The notes under the pieces were generated by a model. That model worked only from the letters and a program-made list of their open reading frames with translations. It had not been told where the DNA came from and ran no database searches. From assembly GCA_015491865.1 (NCBI GenBank), contig WFVD01000009.1:1-64000 (forward strand): 64,000 bases of DNA. The letters run 5' to 3'. The stretch is from Gammaproteobacteria bacterium. Its GTDB lineage: Bacteria > Pseudomonadota > Gammaproteobacteria > SZUA-140. This document shows, piece after piece, positions 41,615-54,465 of the stretch; within the stretch, counting starts at the first letter, position 1, and every line of letters begins with the position of its first letter. The translations under genes and the position numbers were made by a program.

Positions 41615-41868
41615 ACTCCTCGTCATGGCACTTAAGTCAGAGGCCACCAGAATTATATACCTTTTTCACAAGACTAAAAACTCACTAAAACGTTAAAGCC
41701 TGCCCGTTCACTATAAAAGATAATGCTGTAAAATGCAGTGAAATACTCATAACTGTTTTATAATCAGCACTCAACCCATGTCATGAGACCGCACACTCAA
41801 GGTTCGGCTTTCTATCGGAAACAAATGGTGTATGCTTAATCATAGCTAAAGAAGGAAACCCCCTGTCG
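41615..41868. other. Remainder of the glgC/glgB divergent control region
   Basis: No gene is visible. The stretch is AT-rich and should contain the promoters of both glg operons. AAGGAAA lies shortly before the glgB ATG. TATGCT near 41831 could be a glgB -10 but has no clear -35. Confidence 0.4.
41654..41659 (-). promoter_or_regulatory. Candidate -10 hexamer of glgC
   Basis: Exact TATAAT on the minus strand, about 210 nt upstream of the glgC ATG, with a weak -35 (TTTTTA) 17 nt before it. If used, the leader would carry the dispersed repeat and its hairpin. Confidence 0.35.
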
Positions 41869-44076
41869 ATGCCCGTAGAACCCGCTAAACAGCATACGCG
41901 AGAATCCCTGCTCAAGGCACTTCAGGGTGAGATGGAGAGGATTGCCCAGGCGACACACCACGATCCCGCCTCGATTCTCGGAAGGCGTGCCGGGAGTAGC
42001 GCTACATACATCCTGTTTTACGCCCCCGATACCGTCACACTACATCTGAATGATCTCGACACTACAGTTGAGCGCATCCCTGGCTCCGACTTCTTTATCT
42101 ATGACGGCAGTCTCGATGCGCTGCCAGAACACTATTCGCTACACCGCGTTGATCAGCATAATCAACACCACGACTACTACGACCCCTACAGCTTTGCTGT
42201 GCAGATCAGCGATTACGACCTGCACCTGTTTTCAGAAGGGCGTCACTTTCACATCTATAACATTCTCGGTGGCCATATAAGGGAGATCGACGGTATCAGC
42301 GGTGTCCATTTCGCTACGTGGGCGCCCAGCGCCGAACGGGTGAGTGTAATCGGAGATTTTAATGGCTGGGACGGCCGCTGCCACCCGATGAACTCGCGCG
42401 GAGGTAATGGCGTCTGGGAGCTGTTCATCCCAGGCCTGGTGGAGCGCACGCTCTACAAATTTGAGATTCGTAACCGTGATAGCGGTGAGATTCAGAGTAA
42501 AACGGATCCTTATGCACAACAGATGGAGATGCGCCCACGCACCGCATCGGTGATCAGCGCCAGCAGCAGGTATGAGTGGCAAGATGCGCAATGGTTAAGA
42601 CAACGCAGCGATCACGACTGGCTGCATACACCGATGTCGATCTATGAGTGCCATCTCGGCTCCTGGCAGCGCGATGAGCACAACCAGTTTCTTAACTACC
42701 GTGAACTTGCCCACCGTCTGGTCGCCTACCTACAGGAGACCGGTTTTACCCATATTGAACTGATGCCGATCACCGAGCACCCCCTGGATGCCTCCTGGGG
42801 TTACCAGACCACCGGCTACTTCGCACCTACCCGCCGTTTTGGTAATGCGGACGATTTCCGTTACTTTGTTGACCACTGCCATCGTCACGGCATCGGTGTA
42901 CTGCTTGACTGGGTGCCGGCCCACTTTCCAAAAGATGAACATGGCCTCGCCCGCTTTGATGGTAGCGCCCTTTATGAGCATGAGGACCCACGCCGTGGCG
43001 AACATCGTGACTGGGGTACATTGATCTATAATTATGGTCGGAACGAGGTTAAAAACTTCCTTATCGCCAATGCGCTGTTCTGGATTGAAGCGTTCCATAT
43101 TGATGGCCTGCGCGTTGATGCCGTCGCCTCGATGCTCTATCTCGACTACTCCCGTGAAGAAAATGACTGGATACCTAATCAGCATGGTGGCAATGAAAAT
43201 CTCGAAGCGATCGCCTTTATGCGTGAATTAAATAGCGCCACACATGAGCGCCACCCCGGCACGGTCATCATGGCAGAAGAGTCTACCGCCTGGCCACAGG
43301 TGACACGCCCGGTTGATATCGGCGGGCTAGGCTTTAGCATGAAGTGGAATATGGGGTGGATGCATGACACCCTGAGTTATATGAGCAGAGACCCGGTACA
43401 TCGTCACTACCATCACGACAAACTCACCTTTGGTCTGCTCTATCTCTTTAGCGAGAATTTTATCCTCCCCTTTTCACATGATGAAGTGGTGCATGGCAAA
43501 GGCTCCATGCTCAACAAGATGCCCGGCGATGAGTGGCAGCGCTTTGCCAACCTGCGCCTGCTCTACACCTATATGTTTACCTATCCTGGTAAAAAGCTCC
43601 TCTTTATGGGGTGTGAGTTCGCTCAGGGGGATGAATGGAACCATGACCAGGGGCTCGCATGGGAGCTGCTACAGTACCCGTTGCATAGCGGTATTAAACA
43701 GCTGGTGGGCGACCTGAACCGGCTATACAGAGCCCAGCCTGCGCTCTACCACTATGACTTTGATCACGAAGGCTTTGAGTGGATAAGCTGTAATGACACC
43801 GACCAGTCGGTGCTTGCCTATCTGAGAAAAGATGAGCATGAAACGATCATCGTTATCCTGAACTTCACTCCGGTGGTGCGCCACAACTACCGTATCGGCG
43901 TTCCTGCGGCGGGTGAATATGAAGTGCTCCTGAATTCCGATTCCTACCACTACGCGGGCAGCAATGCCGGTAGTGACGCCACGCTGATCGCAAACAGCAG
44001 CCGCTGGATGGAGCGCCCCGCATCACTCGCCCTTGAGCTGCCACCGCTAGCGGCACTGGTACTTATCAAAAAATGA
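41869..44076 (+). CDS. glgB: 1,4-alpha-glucan branching enzyme
   Basis: GlgB (GH13) creates alpha-1,6 branches in glycogen. The 735 residues comprise two N-terminal CBM48-type modules (the second with [19 protein letters not shown]), the (beta/alpha)8 barrel with [15 protein letters not shown] (nucleophile Asp), [16 protein letters not shown] (acid/base Glu) and [16 protein letters not shown], and a C-terminal beta domain. Its stop overlaps the glgA start by 4 nt. It is divergent from glgC. Confidence 0.97.
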   Translation: MPVEPAKQHTRESLLKALQGEMERIAQATHHDPASILGRRAGSSATYILFYAPDTVTLHLNDLDTTVERIPGSDFFIYDGSLDALPEHYSLHRVDQHNQHHDYYDPYSFAVQISDYDLHLFSEGRHFHIYNILGGHIREIDGISGVHFATWAPSAERVSVIGDFNGWDGRCHPMNSRGGNGVWELFIPGLVERTLYKFEIRNRDSGEIQSKTDPYAQQMEMRPRTASVISASSRYEWQDAQWLRQRSDHDWLHTPMSIYECHLGSWQRDEHNQFLNYRELAHRLVAYLQETGFTHIELMPITEHPLDASWGYQTTGYFAPTRRFGNADDFRYFVDHCHRHGIGVLLDWVPAHFPKDEHGLARFDGSALYEHEDPRRGEHRDWGTLIYNYGRNEVKNFLIANALFWIEAFHIDGLRVDAVASMLYLDYSREENDWIPNQHGGNENLEAIAFMRELNSATHERHPGTVIMAEESTAWPQVTRPVDIGGLGFSMKWNMGWMHDTLSYMSRDPVHRHYHHDKLTFGLLYLFSENFILPFSHDEVVHGKGSMLNKMPGDEWQRFANLRLLYTYMFTYPGKKLLFMGCEFAQGDEWNHDQGLAWELLQYPLHSGIKQLVGDLNRLYRAQPALYHYDFDHEGFEWISCNDTDQSVLAYLRKDEHETIIVILNFTPVVRHNYRIGVPAAGEYEVLLNSDSYHYAGSNAGSDATLIANSSRWMERPASLALELPPLAALVLIKK

Positions 44077-45536
44077 GTAAGACTTTATTGGTCAGCAGTG
44101 AGGCCTACCCACTCATCAAGACCGGCGGACTTGGCGACGTTGCCGGCAGTCTGCCTCTTGCCCTCTCTGCCCTTGGAGAAGAGACCCATCTGCTGCTACC
44201 GGCCTACCCACAGGTAAAAAAGCAGGTAACAAACATTAAACAGCTCGCCAGCAGCCGTTATTATGGTCTTGAGGTTTCGCTACTGGAGACTCACCTGCCA
44301 GAGAGCAAGGTACCGGTATGGCTGGTTGACTGCCCGGCCGCGTATGATCGCCCCGGTGGCCCATACCTGGATAATAACGGCCAGCCATGGCATGACAACG
44401 CGCTGCGTTTCGCCCTGTTCTGCAAAGTGGCTGTCGATATCGCGCTGGCAAAACTTGATCTGCAATGGCAACCCGATGTTGTGCACTGCAACGACTGGCA
44501 GACAGGGCTTATCCCTGCACTTCTGCATCCGTTTAAAGAGCGCCCGGCCACCCTCTTTACCATTCATAACCTCGCCTATCAGGGGCTATTTGACCATCAG
44601 ACCTTTCTCGACCTGGCATTACCACCGGCGCTCTGGCACCCGGACTATCTGGAGTTTTACAACCAGCTCTCATTTATCAAAGGCGGGCTGGCCTTTGCTG
44701 ATCGCATCAATGCCGTTAGCCCAACTTATGCCAGAGAGATCCTGCAACCGGAGTTTGGCAACGGTATTGACGGCCTGTTACGCCATCGCCAGGAACGGCT
44801 CTCCGGCATTCTTAACGGCATTAATCAAACCGTATGGAACCCGGCCACCGACCCACACCTTGCCGCCAACTATGATTCAACCACGCTATCACAGAAGAGA
44901 GAGAATAAAACGGCACTGCAACAGCAGCTCGGCCTGCCCGTCAATGCAGAAGTGCCACTCATCGGTATGGTGAGCCGACTGGTAGAACAGAAAGGTCTCG
45001 ATATTATTCTGGCCGGCATGGCGGAGATGGTTAAGCGACCACTACAGCTCGTCATACTTGGCAGCGGCGATGTGCACTATGAGTTGCAGCTGATCGAATG
45101 GGCCAACCGCCATCCCGACAAGCTCCATGTCGTTATCGGTTATAACGAAACGCTCTCTCACCAGATTGAGGCTGGCAGTGACCTCTTCCTGATGCCCTCT
45201 ACCTTTGAGCCCTGCGGGCTGAACCAGCTCTACAGCCTGCGGTACGCGACATTACCCATCGTCAGAAACGTTGGTGGACTGGCAGATAGTGTGATCGACA
45301 CCAACAGTAGTACTCTTGCCAATAAAAGTGCCAACGGCTTTGTCATCACAGAACACAATACCCATGCGATGCTCACAACGATAGAAAGAGCATTAAGACT
45401 CTACGAAAACAGCAAGGTGTGGCGACAGCTACAGCACACTGCAATGGCTGCCGACTTCTCCTGGCAGCGCAGCGCCGCACAATATATTGCGCTTTATCGA
45501 CAGGCGCTCAGGGAGCGTGACCAGGATGCAGCCTAA
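44073..45536 (+). CDS. glgA: Glycogen synthase (ADP-glucose type)
   Basis: GlgA (GT5) extends alpha-1,4-glucan from ADP-glucose. The 487 residues have [16 protein letters not shown] at the N-terminus (Lys16 region at the ADP-glucose site), [39 protein letters not shown], and [34 protein letters not shown], whose FEPCG segment holds the catalytic Glu. It is translationally coupled to glgB and its stop overlaps that of a small convergent gene. Confidence 0.97.
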   Translation: MSKTLLVSSEAYPLIKTGGLGDVAGSLPLALSALGEETHLLLPAYPQVKKQVTNIKQLASSRYYGLEVSLLETHLPESKVPVWLVDCPAAYDRPGGPYLDNNGQPWHDNALRFALFCKVAVDIALAKLDLQWQPDVVHCNDWQTGLIPALLHPFKERPATLFTIHNLAYQGLFDHQTFLDLALPPALWHPDYLEFYNQLSFIKGGLAFADRINAVSPTYAREILQPEFGNGIDGLLRHRQERLSGILNGINQTVWNPATDPHLAANYDSTTLSQKRENKTALQQQLGLPVNAEVPLIGMVSRLVEQKGLDIILAGMAEMVKRPLQLVILGSGDVHYELQLIEWANRHPDKLHVVIGYNETLSHQIEAGSDLFLMPSTFEPCGLNQLYSLRYATLPIVRNVGGLADSVIDTNSSTLANKSANGFVITEHNTHAMLTTIERALRLYENSKVWRQLQHTAMAADFSWQRSAAQYIALYRQALRERDQDAA

Positions 45537-45739
45537 TGTTTGCGCCGTTTTTTTGCGGCGGGCAAGCAGTCCTCACGCCACCGGCATTGCAGTTGATCAC
45601 ACTCACCATTGAGAGCCGATGCAAAGCAGTCAAAGTTACCCTCATTCAACTGAATGGTACGGATAAGCGTCATTTTGTTCAAACGACCACTTTTAAGCCC
45701 CATGCTCCTGGCTACCTCACGTATTTCCTGCATCTTCAT
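45533..45739 (-). CDS. Small SAP-domain protein
   Basis: The 68-residue product has a SAP helix-extended-helix motif (MQEIREVARSMGLKSGRLNKMTLIRTIQ) in its first half, which usually binds nucleic acid. A cysteine-containing segment follows (NFDCFASALNGECDQLQCRWREDCL), with four cysteines that could bind a metal, then a basic tail. AAGGAGATG precedes the ATG. Similar small proteins are scattered through proteobacteria without known function. It lies about 90 nt downstream of pgl on the same strand. Confidence 0.75.
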   Translation of the reverse strand: MKMQEIREVARSMGLKSGRLNKMTLIRTIQLNEGNFDCFASALNGECDQLQCRWREDCLPAAKKRRKH

Positions 45740-45826
45740 TAGTTCATCTCCTTGTTAGATCAAAATGGCTGTGCTGATATGGTTTTACGCCCAGACCTGA
45801 AATAGAGCGCAGCCTTCTGATCACCA

Positions 45827-46504
45827 TCAGACTGGTTCATCGACATTTGAGAGCGCCGCCTCATCAACAAACCAGTGTATGTCGCCTATCAGGTTAACCG
45901 GTAACGGCTCGCCCGCGCAAATTCGCGCCATGATCGCCGCCTTTGAAGCACCACCAGCCAGAACCACGCGCGAACGCGCCTCACGTAGCTGAGACAGTGT
46001 GAGGCTCACTCGATCGGCTGGCGGCTTGGGGGCGTCATGCACCGCCACAACGGACGCCCTCTCCGCCAGTGCGGGATGACCAGGAAAGAGGCTGGCGGTG
46101 TGACCATCCTCCCCCATGCCGACAAAGGCGATATCAAAGGCGTCGATGGCATCGACAACGGTACGATACTTTTTTGCCGCCTGTTCGGCACCAAGCTCGG
46201 CAGGGATCGGGTGGAAATGGATCGCGGGCAGGCGCGATAGCAGGTGAGTACGAATCATCACATCGTTTCGCCCACTGTGGCCCGCTTCGTAACAGCGTTC
46301 ATCGCCAGGATAGCAGTGCAGCTGCTCCCACGGAAGAGAGTTCTCGGCCAGCGCCGCAAAACTGCCCGCCGGGGTGTTACCACCCGGCACGATCATGTGG
46401 CAGACACCACGAGCGGCAATACTCGCCTCTATCTGCTTCGCGATGAAATCAGCGGCCCCCTTCGCGGCACTATCGAGAGAGGAGTAAACGGCCCAGTGGT
46501 GCAT
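45827..46504 (-). CDS. pgl: 6-phosphogluconolactonase
   Basis: Pgl hydrolyses 6-phosphogluconolactone, the product of Zwf. The 225 residues belong to the NagB/DevB type: IVPGGNTPAGSFAAL, CYPGDERCYEAGHSGRNDVMI and IAFVGMGEDGHTASLFPGHPAL with the active-site residues. It starts 9 nt after zwf ends, so zwf-pgl is an operon giving the oxidative pentose-phosphate entry and NADPH. Confidence 0.95.
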   Translation of the reverse strand: MHHWAVYSSLDSAAKGAADFIAKQIEASIAARGVCHMIVPGGNTPAGSFAALAENSLPWEQLHCYPGDERCYEAGHSGRNDVMIRTHLLSRLPAIHFHPIPAELGAEQAAKKYRTVVDAIDAFDIAFVGMGEDGHTASLFPGHPALAERASVVAVHDAPKPPADRVSLTLSQLREARSRVVLAGGASKAAIMARICAGEPLPVNLIGDIHWFVDEAALSNVDEPV

Positions 46505-46513
46505 ATCAGACGC

Positions 46514-48013
46514 TTAGTGTGCCGGCTTATGCCAGCCAAGCTCACAGCCAGTAAAAAGCTCATCCATCCCTTCGATATCCCAGCTGCCCGCCTGATAGCG
46601 GTGAATAGAGAGCTTGTTTTCCCAGGCCTTTAAGATAGGGTCGATGATCTCCCACGACTCTTCCACCTCATCCGCACGTGAAAAGAGAGTCGCATCGCCA
46701 TTCAACACATCATGCAACAGCACCTCATAGGCATCCGCAATGTCACCACTCTCATCCGAGTAGGGTGCGCGCATCACACTACGCTGAATGTCGGTGGTCA
46801 GCCCCGGCTGTTTTGCATTCATCCGCAGCGATATACCTTCATCCGGATGAACACGAAACACCAGCGCATTGGCCAATGGCGGGTTACCCTCGACATCAAA
46901 CAGATTAAATGGCGGCTTGCGAAAGCGAATCACAATTTCAGAGACACGCCGCGGCAGGCGCTTTCCGGTCCAGAGCACAAACGGCACCCCCTGCCAGCGC
47001 CAATTATCAATATAAAAGCGCGCGGCTACAAAGGTCTCGGTGGCTGACTCGGGTGCAACACCCTCTTCAGCAACGTAAGCCTTAACCGGCTCACCATCAA
47101 TCTCACCTGCGCCATATTGTGCAGCAACGGTCTGGTTTTTAATATTCTCAGGCTCAAAGGGACGCACTGCGCGGAGTACTTTTATCTTCTCATCACGCAC
47201 AGCATCAGCAGTAAACTCAACCGGTGGTTCCATCGCTACCAGCGTCATCACCTGCATCAAATGGCTCTGAATCATGTCACGCAACGCACCGGATTTTTCG
47301 TAGTAATTGGCGCGATACTCAATCCCGATCGACTCCGCTGCCGAGATCTGAATATGGTCAATAAAATTGCGATTCCACAACGGTTCAAGAATACTGTTAG
47401 AGAAGCGGTAGACTAGCAGGTTCTGTACACTCTCTTTACCAAGGTAGTGATCGATGCGATAGATTTGCGACTCATCAAAAGAGAGCTGCAGTTCGTTGTT
47501 AAGAACCCTGGCACTCTCGAGATCCATACCAAACGGTTTTTCAATCACCACGCGACGAAAACCGGCGCTCTCATTGGTCAGGCCAACATTACTCAAACCC
47601 GCCGCAATCGTCGTGTACCAGTTTGGTGGCACTGCACAATAGAACATCGCATTACAGCGACCTTCAATCGTCTCCAGGGCCTCACTCAACGCAGCGTAGG
47701 TGCTCGCCTCTTTTAAGTCACCAGCGACCATCTTGCACATCGCGGTGAAATGGTTCCATTGCGCGTCGCTCATGCCGATATCGGGAGAAAACGAGCGCAA
47801 CCCCTGATAGAGCGAAGCGAGCCACTCCTCTTCACTGCGCCCCTTCAGAACACCGATGATGCGGCTCTTCGGATGTAACAGACCGCAGCGCAACATCTTC
47901 ACCAGCGAGGGCAGCAGTTTACGCCTGGTCAGGTCGCCCCCGGCACCAAAAATCACAATATTTGCAGGCTCAGTCGGCTCACCCAGGCAGCGTTTAGTTG
48001 TTGTCTCTGGCAT
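46514..48013 (-). CDS. zwf: Glucose-6-phosphate 1-dehydrogenase
   Basis: Zwf oxidises glucose-6-P and makes NADPH. The 499 residues contain the nucleotide-binding start VIFGAGGDLTRRKLLPSL, the substrate-binding RIDHYLGKE with the catalytic-region Lys and His, and WNRNFIDHIQISAAESIGIE. It is first in zwf-pgl and draws on the glucose-6-P made by the adjacent glk and pgm genes. Confidence 0.97.
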   Translation of the reverse strand: MPETTTKRCLGEPTEPANIVIFGAGGDLTRRKLLPSLVKMLRCGLLHPKSRIIGVLKGRSEEEWLASLYQGLRSFSPDIGMSDAQWNHFTAMCKMVAGDLKEASTYAALSEALETIEGRCNAMFYCAVPPNWYTTIAAGLSNVGLTNESAGFRRVVIEKPFGMDLESARVLNNELQLSFDESQIYRIDHYLGKESVQNLLVYRFSNSILEPLWNRNFIDHIQISAAESIGIEYRANYYEKSGALRDMIQSHLMQVMTLVAMEPPVEFTADAVRDEKIKVLRAVRPFEPENIKNQTVAAQYGAGEIDGEPVKAYVAEEGVAPESATETFVAARFYIDNWRWQGVPFVLWTGKRLPRRVSEIVIRFRKPPFNLFDVEGNPPLANALVFRVHPDEGISLRMNAKQPGLTTDIQRSVMRAPYSDESGDIADAYEVLLHDVLNGDATLFSRADEVEESWEIIDPILKAWENKLSIHRYQAGSWDIEGMDELFTGCELGWHKPAH

Positions 48014-48052
48014 GCTTACTTAGCTCCTGTCAGGGATTTAGAGTACTTCCAA

Positions 48053-48526
48053 TTAACTGCGACGGCGTAGACCCAGTGCAACCAGGGCCAGCCCCAGTAG
48101 AGACATCACGAAATAGAGCCCTGAAGAGATGCCGTGGAGGCGACCAAAGGTGGCGGCAAGCTCAGAGCCGGGAATGACGGACCCCTGCGATTTAAGGTCG
48201 GCCATCATCGGCTGCACCACAAACAGCATCGATACAACAATGGCCAGGATAGCGACCATCGCCCAGCCGCGCCATTGACGCAACCACGCACTACCCTCTG
48301 CGACCAGACAGGCGACTGTCAGGGTCACACCAATGACAAGCCCGATCCAACTGATCGCCGAGAACATTTTACCGGCCAGCATCCCGGCCAGCTGGCGATC
48401 CTCCAGGGTGGCAAAGAGAATGGGTGCAACCAGGTAGCCCACAATACAGACGCCGCCAATCCAGAGCGCCATCAGTAGCCGTTCGACCATATCGAATCGT
48501 GGAGCCGTTAAAATAGCCTTTGTCAT
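48053..48526 (-). CDS. DUF4149-domain membrane protein
   Basis: The 157-residue protein has four hydrophobic segments (about 15-35, 50-72, 85-105 and 130-152) and a basic end. FDMVERLLMALWIGGVCIVGYLVAPILFATLEDRQLAGMLAG is the DUF4149/TMEM205-like signature. It follows greA by 20 nt and completes carA-carB-greA-DUF4149, an order seen in several gammaproteobacteria. The function is unknown. Confidence 0.85.
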   Translation of the reverse strand: MTKAILTAPRFDMVERLLMALWIGGVCIVGYLVAPILFATLEDRQLAGMLAGKMFSAISWIGLVIGVTLTVACLVAEGSAWLRQWRGWAMVAILAIVVSMLFVVQPMMADLKSQGSVIPGSELAATFGRLHGISSGLYFVMSLLGLALVALGLRRRS

Positions 48527-48546
48527 GCTGTGATCACTTATATTAA

Positions 48547-49023
48547 TCAGATATACCTGATTGAGAGAATTTCGTACTCTTTAACGCCACCAGGCGCCTG
48601 AACCGTCGCAATATCTTCAACCTCTTTACCGATCAAAGCACGTGCGATTGGCGAACTTACAGAGATCTTGTTGAGTTTGATATCGGCCTCATCAACACCG
48701 ACGATCTGGTAAGTCACCTCTTCGCCATTCTCTTCATTACAGAGTGTCACCGTGGCGCCAAAGACAATTTTTCCGCCCGCATTCAGTTTGGTGACATCGA
48801 TAATTTCAGCGTTACTCAGCTTCCCATCGATATCATTGATGCGTCCTTCGATAAAACTCTGCTGCTCTTTCGCCGCATGATATTCGGCATTCTCTTTCAG
48901 ATCACCGTGGGCGCGCGCCTCGGCAATCGCTTCGATCACACGCGGACGGGCAACTGTCTTTAACTCTTCTAATTCCTTTCGCAGGCTTTCGGCACCCGCC
49001 AGCGTCAAAGGGACTTTATTCAT
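48547..49023 (-). CDS. greA: Transcription elongation factor GreA
   Basis: GreA rescues backtracked RNA polymerase by stimulating transcript cleavage. The 158 residues have the N-terminal coiled coil with the acidic tip ([20 protein letters not shown]) and a C-terminal FKBP-like domain ([36 protein letters not shown]). Its start overlaps the carB stop by 4 nt. Confidence 0.97.
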   Translation of the reverse strand: MNKVPLTLAGAESLRKELEELKTVARPRVIEAIAEARAHGDLKENAEYHAAKEQQSFIEGRINDIDGKLSNAEIIDVTKLNAGGKIVFGATVTLCNEENGEEVTYQIVGVDEADIKLNKISVSSPIARALIGKEVEDIATVQAPGGVKEYEILSIRYI

Positions 49024-52000
49024 CCGTTTAGCTCCTTGTGGAGGTCTTGTAAATTATTAACACTATCCTGGTCGATCTGTTGCAGTGCCATCGCTGTAAC
49101 ATGGGCACCCGCAATCGTCGTCGTATAGGTCAGCTTATGTTGCAGTGCTGCACGGCGTATCTGGCTGGAGTCAGAAACAGCTCGTTTTCCAGAGGTGGTG
49201 TTGATAATAAAATTCACCTCGCCGTTTTTAATCATATCGACAATGTGAGGCCGCCCTTCAGCCACCTTATTAACCGCCTCACACGCAATGCCCGCCTGCT
49301 TCAGTGTCTCTTTAGTGCCGCGCGTGGCAACGATCTCAAAACCCATCTCGCTCAACATCCGCGCCACTTCAATTGCGCGCGGCTTGTCGCTATCGCGCAC
49401 GCTGATAAAGACGCGCCCACCCCGAGGCAGTATAACACCAGCACCCAGTTGCGCTTTGGCAAAGGCCTCTGCGAAGGTGCGGCCTACACCCATCACTTCA
49501 CCGGTCGACTTCATCTCTGGTCCCAGCAGGGTATCGACACCGGGAAACTTTGCAAACGGGAAGACCGCCTCTTTAACAGCGTAGTAGTCCGGTACGATCT
49601 CGCGGCTCACTCCCTGCTCAGCAAGTGAGGTGCCCGCCATACAGCGCGCGCCGATCTGTGCCAGCGAAATACCGCACGCCTTGGAGACAAACGGCACGGT
49701 ACGAGAGGCGCGTGGGTTGACCTCAATCACATAAATATCGTTACCCTTCACCGCGAACTGCACATTCATCAACCCTTTAACCTTAAGGCCAAGGGCTAGC
49801 TGCTTCGTCTGTTCACGCACACGCTCGACAATCGCAGGATCAAGACTATAGGTTGGCAGAGAGCATGCGGAATCACCCGAGTGAATCCCCGCCTGTTCGA
49901 TATGCTCCATGATGCCGCCAATCACCACCTCGCTGCCGTCACAGACCGCATCGACATCAAGCTCAATCGCATCACTCAGGAAATGGTCCAGTAACACCGG
50001 GGAGTCATTTGAGACACGCACCGCTTCCGTCATGTACCGTTTCAGGTCATCCTCATGATGGACAATCTCCATCGCTCGACCACCCAGCACATAGGAAGGG
50101 CGTACCACCAGCGGAAAACCGATCGCCTGTGCCAGCTCAAGCGCCTGTGCCTGGGTACGCGCGGTGGCATTCGGTGGCTGCTTAAGATTCAGTTCCTGAA
50201 TCAGTTGCTGAAAGCGTTCGCGATCTTCGGCAAGGTCGATCGCATCGGGCGATGTCCCGATGATTGGCGTGCCGGCCGCTTCCAGCGCACGCGCCAGTTT
50301 CAGTGGCGTCTGCCCACCGTAGTGAACAATCACCCCCTTCGGTTTTTCAACGGCGATAATTTCCAGCACATCTTCCAGCGTCAATGGTTCAAAATAGAGG
50401 CGATCAGAGGTGTCGTAATCGGTTGAGACCGTTTCAGGGTTACAGTTCACCATGATGGTCTCATAACCGTCGGCACGCATCGCAAAGGCCGCCTGCACAC
50501 AGCAGTAGTCAAATTCAATCCCCTGCCCGATCCGGTTCGGGCCGCCGCCCAACACCATGATTTTATCGCGTGTCGAAGGGGCGGATTCACACGCCGCTTC
50601 ATAGGTTGAATAGAGATAGGCGGTGGTGGAGGCAAACTCTGCCGCACAGGAGTCAACCCGTTTATAAACCGGGTGAACATCGAGCTTATGGCGCAGTGCC
50701 CGCAGCTGCGCTTCGTGAACGCCGAGCAGTGTTGCCATGCGACGATCAGAAAAACCTTTACGCTTAAGGGCGTAGAGTTCATCTCGCGTAAAGCTCTCCA
50801 GCTCACGCCCCTTGATCCCCTTCTCCAGCTCAACAAGGTTCTCTACCTGCACCAGAAACCAGGGGTCAACCATACAGAGTTCAAAGACCTCTTCAACCGA
50901 CAGCCCATAACGGAAGGCATCGGCGATATACCAGATACGATCCGGCCCGGGTGATCTCAGCTCCTGCTGAATAATCTCAAACGCCTCTTCAGACTCAGGG
51001 TTGATCATCTCATTGAGACCATCCATCCCGGTCTCCAGTCCGCGCAGCGCTTTCTGTAACGACTCCTGAAAGGTGCGCCCGATCGCCATCACTTCACCGA
51101 CCGATTTCATCTGCGTGGTCAGGCGAGAGTCTGCCTTCGGGAATTTCTCAAAGGTAAAGCGCGGCACCTTTGTCACGATGTAGTCGATGGTTGGTTCAAA
51201 TGATGCGGGGGTTTTACCACCGGTAATCTCATTGCTCAGCTCATCAAGGGTGTAGCCGATCGCCAGTTTTGCCGCCACCCGCGCAATCGGAAAACCGGTC
51301 GCTTTTGAAGCCAGCGCCGATGAGCGTGAGACACGCGGGTTCATCTCAATGATAATGAGACGGCCATCTTTGGGGTTAAGACCAAACTGTACGTTAGAGC
51401 CGCCGGTCTCAACGCCGACCTTGCGCAGTACCGCCAGTGAGGCGTTACGCAGCACCTGATACTCTTTATCGGTCAGTGTTAGCGCCGGTGCAATGGTGAT
51501 CGAGTCACCCGTGTGCACCCCCATCGGATCAAAATTTTCAATCGAACAGATGATGATGCAGTTGTCGTTACGATCGCGCACCACTTCCATCTCATACTCT
51601 TTCCACCCCACCAGCGACTCTTCGATCAGCAGCTCATTGGTTGGTGAAAGGTCGAGCCCACGTTCACAGATCTCGACAAACTCTTCACGGTTATAAGCGA
51701 TACCACCACCGCTGCCACCGAGAGTAAACGATGGGCGAATCACGGTTGGAAAGCCGACCTTCTTCTGCACCTGAAACGCCTCTTCCATGCTATGTGCAAT
51801 GCTTGAACGTGGTGACTCAAGGCCGATCTCATCCATCGCCTTGCGAAAGCGGTCACGATCTTCCGCCATGTCGATCGCATCGTTGGAGGCACCGATCATC
51901 TGTACACCAAATTTCTCCAGCACCCCTTCACGCGCAAGATCGAGCGCGCAGTTCAGCGCCGTCTGCCCACCCATGGTCGGCAGCAGCGCATCAGGGCGCT

Positions 52001-52241
52001 CTTTTTCGATGATTTTGGCAACCGTCTGCCAGCAGACCGGTTCAATGTAGGTGGCGTCCGCCATCTCGGGATCGGTCATGATCGTGGCGGGATTGGAATT
52101 CACCAGCACCACACGATACCCCTCTTCGCGCAGCGCTTTACACGCCTGCGCACCAGAATAGTCAAACTCACACGCCTGGCCGATGATAATCGGGCCTGCG
52201 CCAATCACTAGAACACTGTTTATATCTGTACGTTTTGGCAT
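49020..52241 (-). CDS. carB: Carbamoyl-phosphate synthase large subunit
   Basis: CarB makes carbamoyl phosphate for arginine and pyrimidine synthesis from ammonia delivered by CarA. The 1073 residues have two tandem ATP-grasp halves, starting [21 protein letters not shown] and [21 protein letters not shown], and a C-terminal MGS-like regulatory domain (about 935-1073, beginning [21 protein letters not shown]). It lies between carA (51 nt gap) and greA (4 nt overlap). Confidence 0.98.
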   Translation of the reverse strand: MPKRTDINSVLVIGAGPIIIGQACEFDYSGAQACKALREEGYRVVLVNSNPATIMTDPEMADATYIEPVCWQTVAKIIEKERPDALLPTMGGQTALNCALDLAREGVLEKFGVQMIGASNDAIDMAEDRDRFRKAMDEIGLESPRSSIAHSMEEAFQVQKKVGFPTVIRPSFTLGGSGGGIAYNREEFVEICERGLDLSPTNELLIEESLVGWKEYEMEVVRDRNDNCIIICSIENFDPMGVHTGDSITIAPALTLTDKEYQVLRNASLAVLRKVGVETGGSNVQFGLNPKDGRLIIIEMNPRVSRSSALASKATGFPIARVAAKLAIGYTLDELSNEITGGKTPASFEPTIDYIVTKVPRFTFEKFPKADSRLTTQMKSVGEVMAIGRTFQESLQKALRGLETGMDGLNEMINPESEEAFEIIQQELRSPGPDRIWYIADAFRYGLSVEEVFELCMVDPWFLVQVENLVELEKGIKGRELESFTRDELYALKRKGFSDRRMATLLGVHEAQLRALRHKLDVHPVYKRVDSCAAEFASTTAYLYSTYEAACESAPSTRDKIMVLGGGPNRIGQGIEFDYCCVQAAFAMRADGYETIMVNCNPETVSTDYDTSDRLYFEPLTLEDVLEIIAVEKPKGVIVHYGGQTPLKLARALEAAGTPIIGTSPDAIDLAEDRERFQQLIQELNLKQPPNATARTQAQALELAQAIGFPLVVRPSYVLGGRAMEIVHHEDDLKRYMTEAVRVSNDSPVLLDHFLSDAIELDVDAVCDGSEVVIGGIMEHIEQAGIHSGDSACSLPTYSLDPAIVERVREQTKQLALGLKVKGLMNVQFAVKGNDIYVIEVNPRASRTVPFVSKACGISLAQIGARCMAGTSLAEQGVSREIVPDYYAVKEAVFPFAKFPGVDTLLGPEMKSTGEVMGVGRTFAEAFAKAQLGAGVILPRGGRVFISVRDSDKPRAIEVARMLSEMGFEIVATRGTKETLKQAGIACEAVNKVAEGRPHIVDMIKNGEVNFIINTTSGKRAVSDSSQIRRAALQHKLTYTTTIAGAHVTAMALQQIDQDSVNNLQDLHKELNG

Positions 52242-52292
52242 TTTTTAGTTCTGAAGAAGGTCGCAATAAAGGTTCACGTAATATTTAATCAC

Positions 52293-53438
52293 TCAGGCTG
52301 AGCAGCGCTGCTGCATCAGGTCGATAAAGTGATCAAACAGAAAGGCGGCATCCTGTGGCCCCGGACTCGCCTCAGGGTGCCCCTGAAAACCGAACGCCGG
52401 TTTTTCGGTGTGATGTATCCCCTGTAGCGACTGGTCAAAGAGCGAGCGGTGTGTTGCCCGTAGCGTCGCGGGCAGGCTCGCCTCAGCCACGGCAAAACCG
52501 TGGTTCTGGCTGGTGATCATCACTGCGCCACTCGTAAGGTCCTGCACCGGATGGTTGGCACCATGGTGGCCAAACTTCATCTTCTCGGTCTCGGCACCAC
52601 AGGCAAGTGCCAGTAGCTGATGGCCAAGGCAGATGCCAAACATCGGAATCTCTGTGCTCTCCAGAATCGCCCTGATCGCATCGATGGCGTAATCACACGG
52701 CGCGGGATCACCCGGCCCGTTGGATAGAAAGATCCCATCAGGTTGCATCGCAAGCACTTCGCTCGCCGCAGTCTGCGCTGGAACAACGGTCACGTTACAG
52801 CCACGCTCAACCAGAATACGAAGGATATTTCTTTTGACACCAAAGTCGTAGGCCACCACATTAAAACGGTGGCCATCTGCTGCGTGTTTGATTGGTGACG
52901 TTGACCAGCGACCCACCCCCTGCGCCCACGGATAGGTCTGATGCGTGCTGACCTCTTTTGCCAGATCCATCCCCTTTAACCCTGGAAAGGCTTTTGCGGC
53001 TTCAATGGCTACCGCTTCATCGATGATACCCATCCCTGTTACGATACAGCCGTTCTGCGCCCCTTTATCGCGCAGAATACGGGTGAGGCGACGTGTGTCG
53101 ATATCGGCAATGCCGATCACGTTGTGGCGTTCGAGATAAGTTGCCAACGACTCTTCTGCGCGCCAGTTGCTATGGGTCAGCGGTAGATCACGAATCACCA
53201 GGCCGCTGGCGGCAACCCCGCCTGACTCTTCATCTTCGCTATTGACACCAACGTTGCCGATATGCGGCTGGGTCAGGGTGACGATCTGTTTTGAATAGGA
53301 GGGGTCGGTAAGAATTTCTTGGTAACCAGTAATGGAGGTGTTGAAGACCACCTCGCCTGTCGTCTCACCTGCTGCACCAATGGCCGTCCCCCAAAACAAG
53401 CTTCCATCTTCAAGGGCTAACAAGGCAGGTTGTGACAC
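52293..53438 (-). CDS. carA: Carbamoyl-phosphate synthase small subunit
   Basis: CarA is the glutaminase that feeds ammonia to CarB. The 381 residues comprise the small-subunit N-terminal domain ([39 protein letters not shown]) and a class I glutamine amidotransferase domain with the nucleophile cysteine in [13 protein letters not shown] and the His of [12 protein letters not shown]. It is separated from dapB by about 190 nt containing a dapB terminator, so carA probably has its own promoter. Confidence 0.98.
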   Translation of the reverse strand: MSQPALLALEDGSLFWGTAIGAAGETTGEVVFNTSITGYQEILTDPSYSKQIVTLTQPHIGNVGVNSEDEESGGVAASGLVIRDLPLTHSNWRAEESLATYLERHNVIGIADIDTRRLTRILRDKGAQNGCIVTGMGIIDEAVAIEAAKAFPGLKGMDLAKEVSTHQTYPWAQGVGRWSTSPIKHAADGHRFNVVAYDFGVKRNILRILVERGCNVTVVPAQTAASEVLAMQPDGIFLSNGPGDPAPCDYAIDAIRAILESTEIPMFGICLGHQLLALACGAETEKMKFGHHGANHPVQDLTSGAVMITSQNHGFAVAEASLPATLRATHRSLFDQSLQGIHHTEKPAFGFQGHPEASPGPQDAAFLFDHFIDLMQQRCSA

Positions 53439-53610
53439 ATTCTTCTCCGGCAGATAGACAAAACGGGAGGAGCGATGTACTCATCCCGCCAATAGATAGA
53501 TACTCGGTTATTATTTTGGGTGTCTTGCCAGCCAGGATCGTGCTGTTCAGACGACAGGATTCTACCCTATCTGGCCACAGGGTGTCCATCCAGCATCACT
53601 GTAGAATAAA

Positions 53611-54465
<855 letters not shown>

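Noticed and set aside
49080-49628. 182-codon open frame on the plus strand opposite carB
   Set aside because: Fully within carB with no recognisable product.
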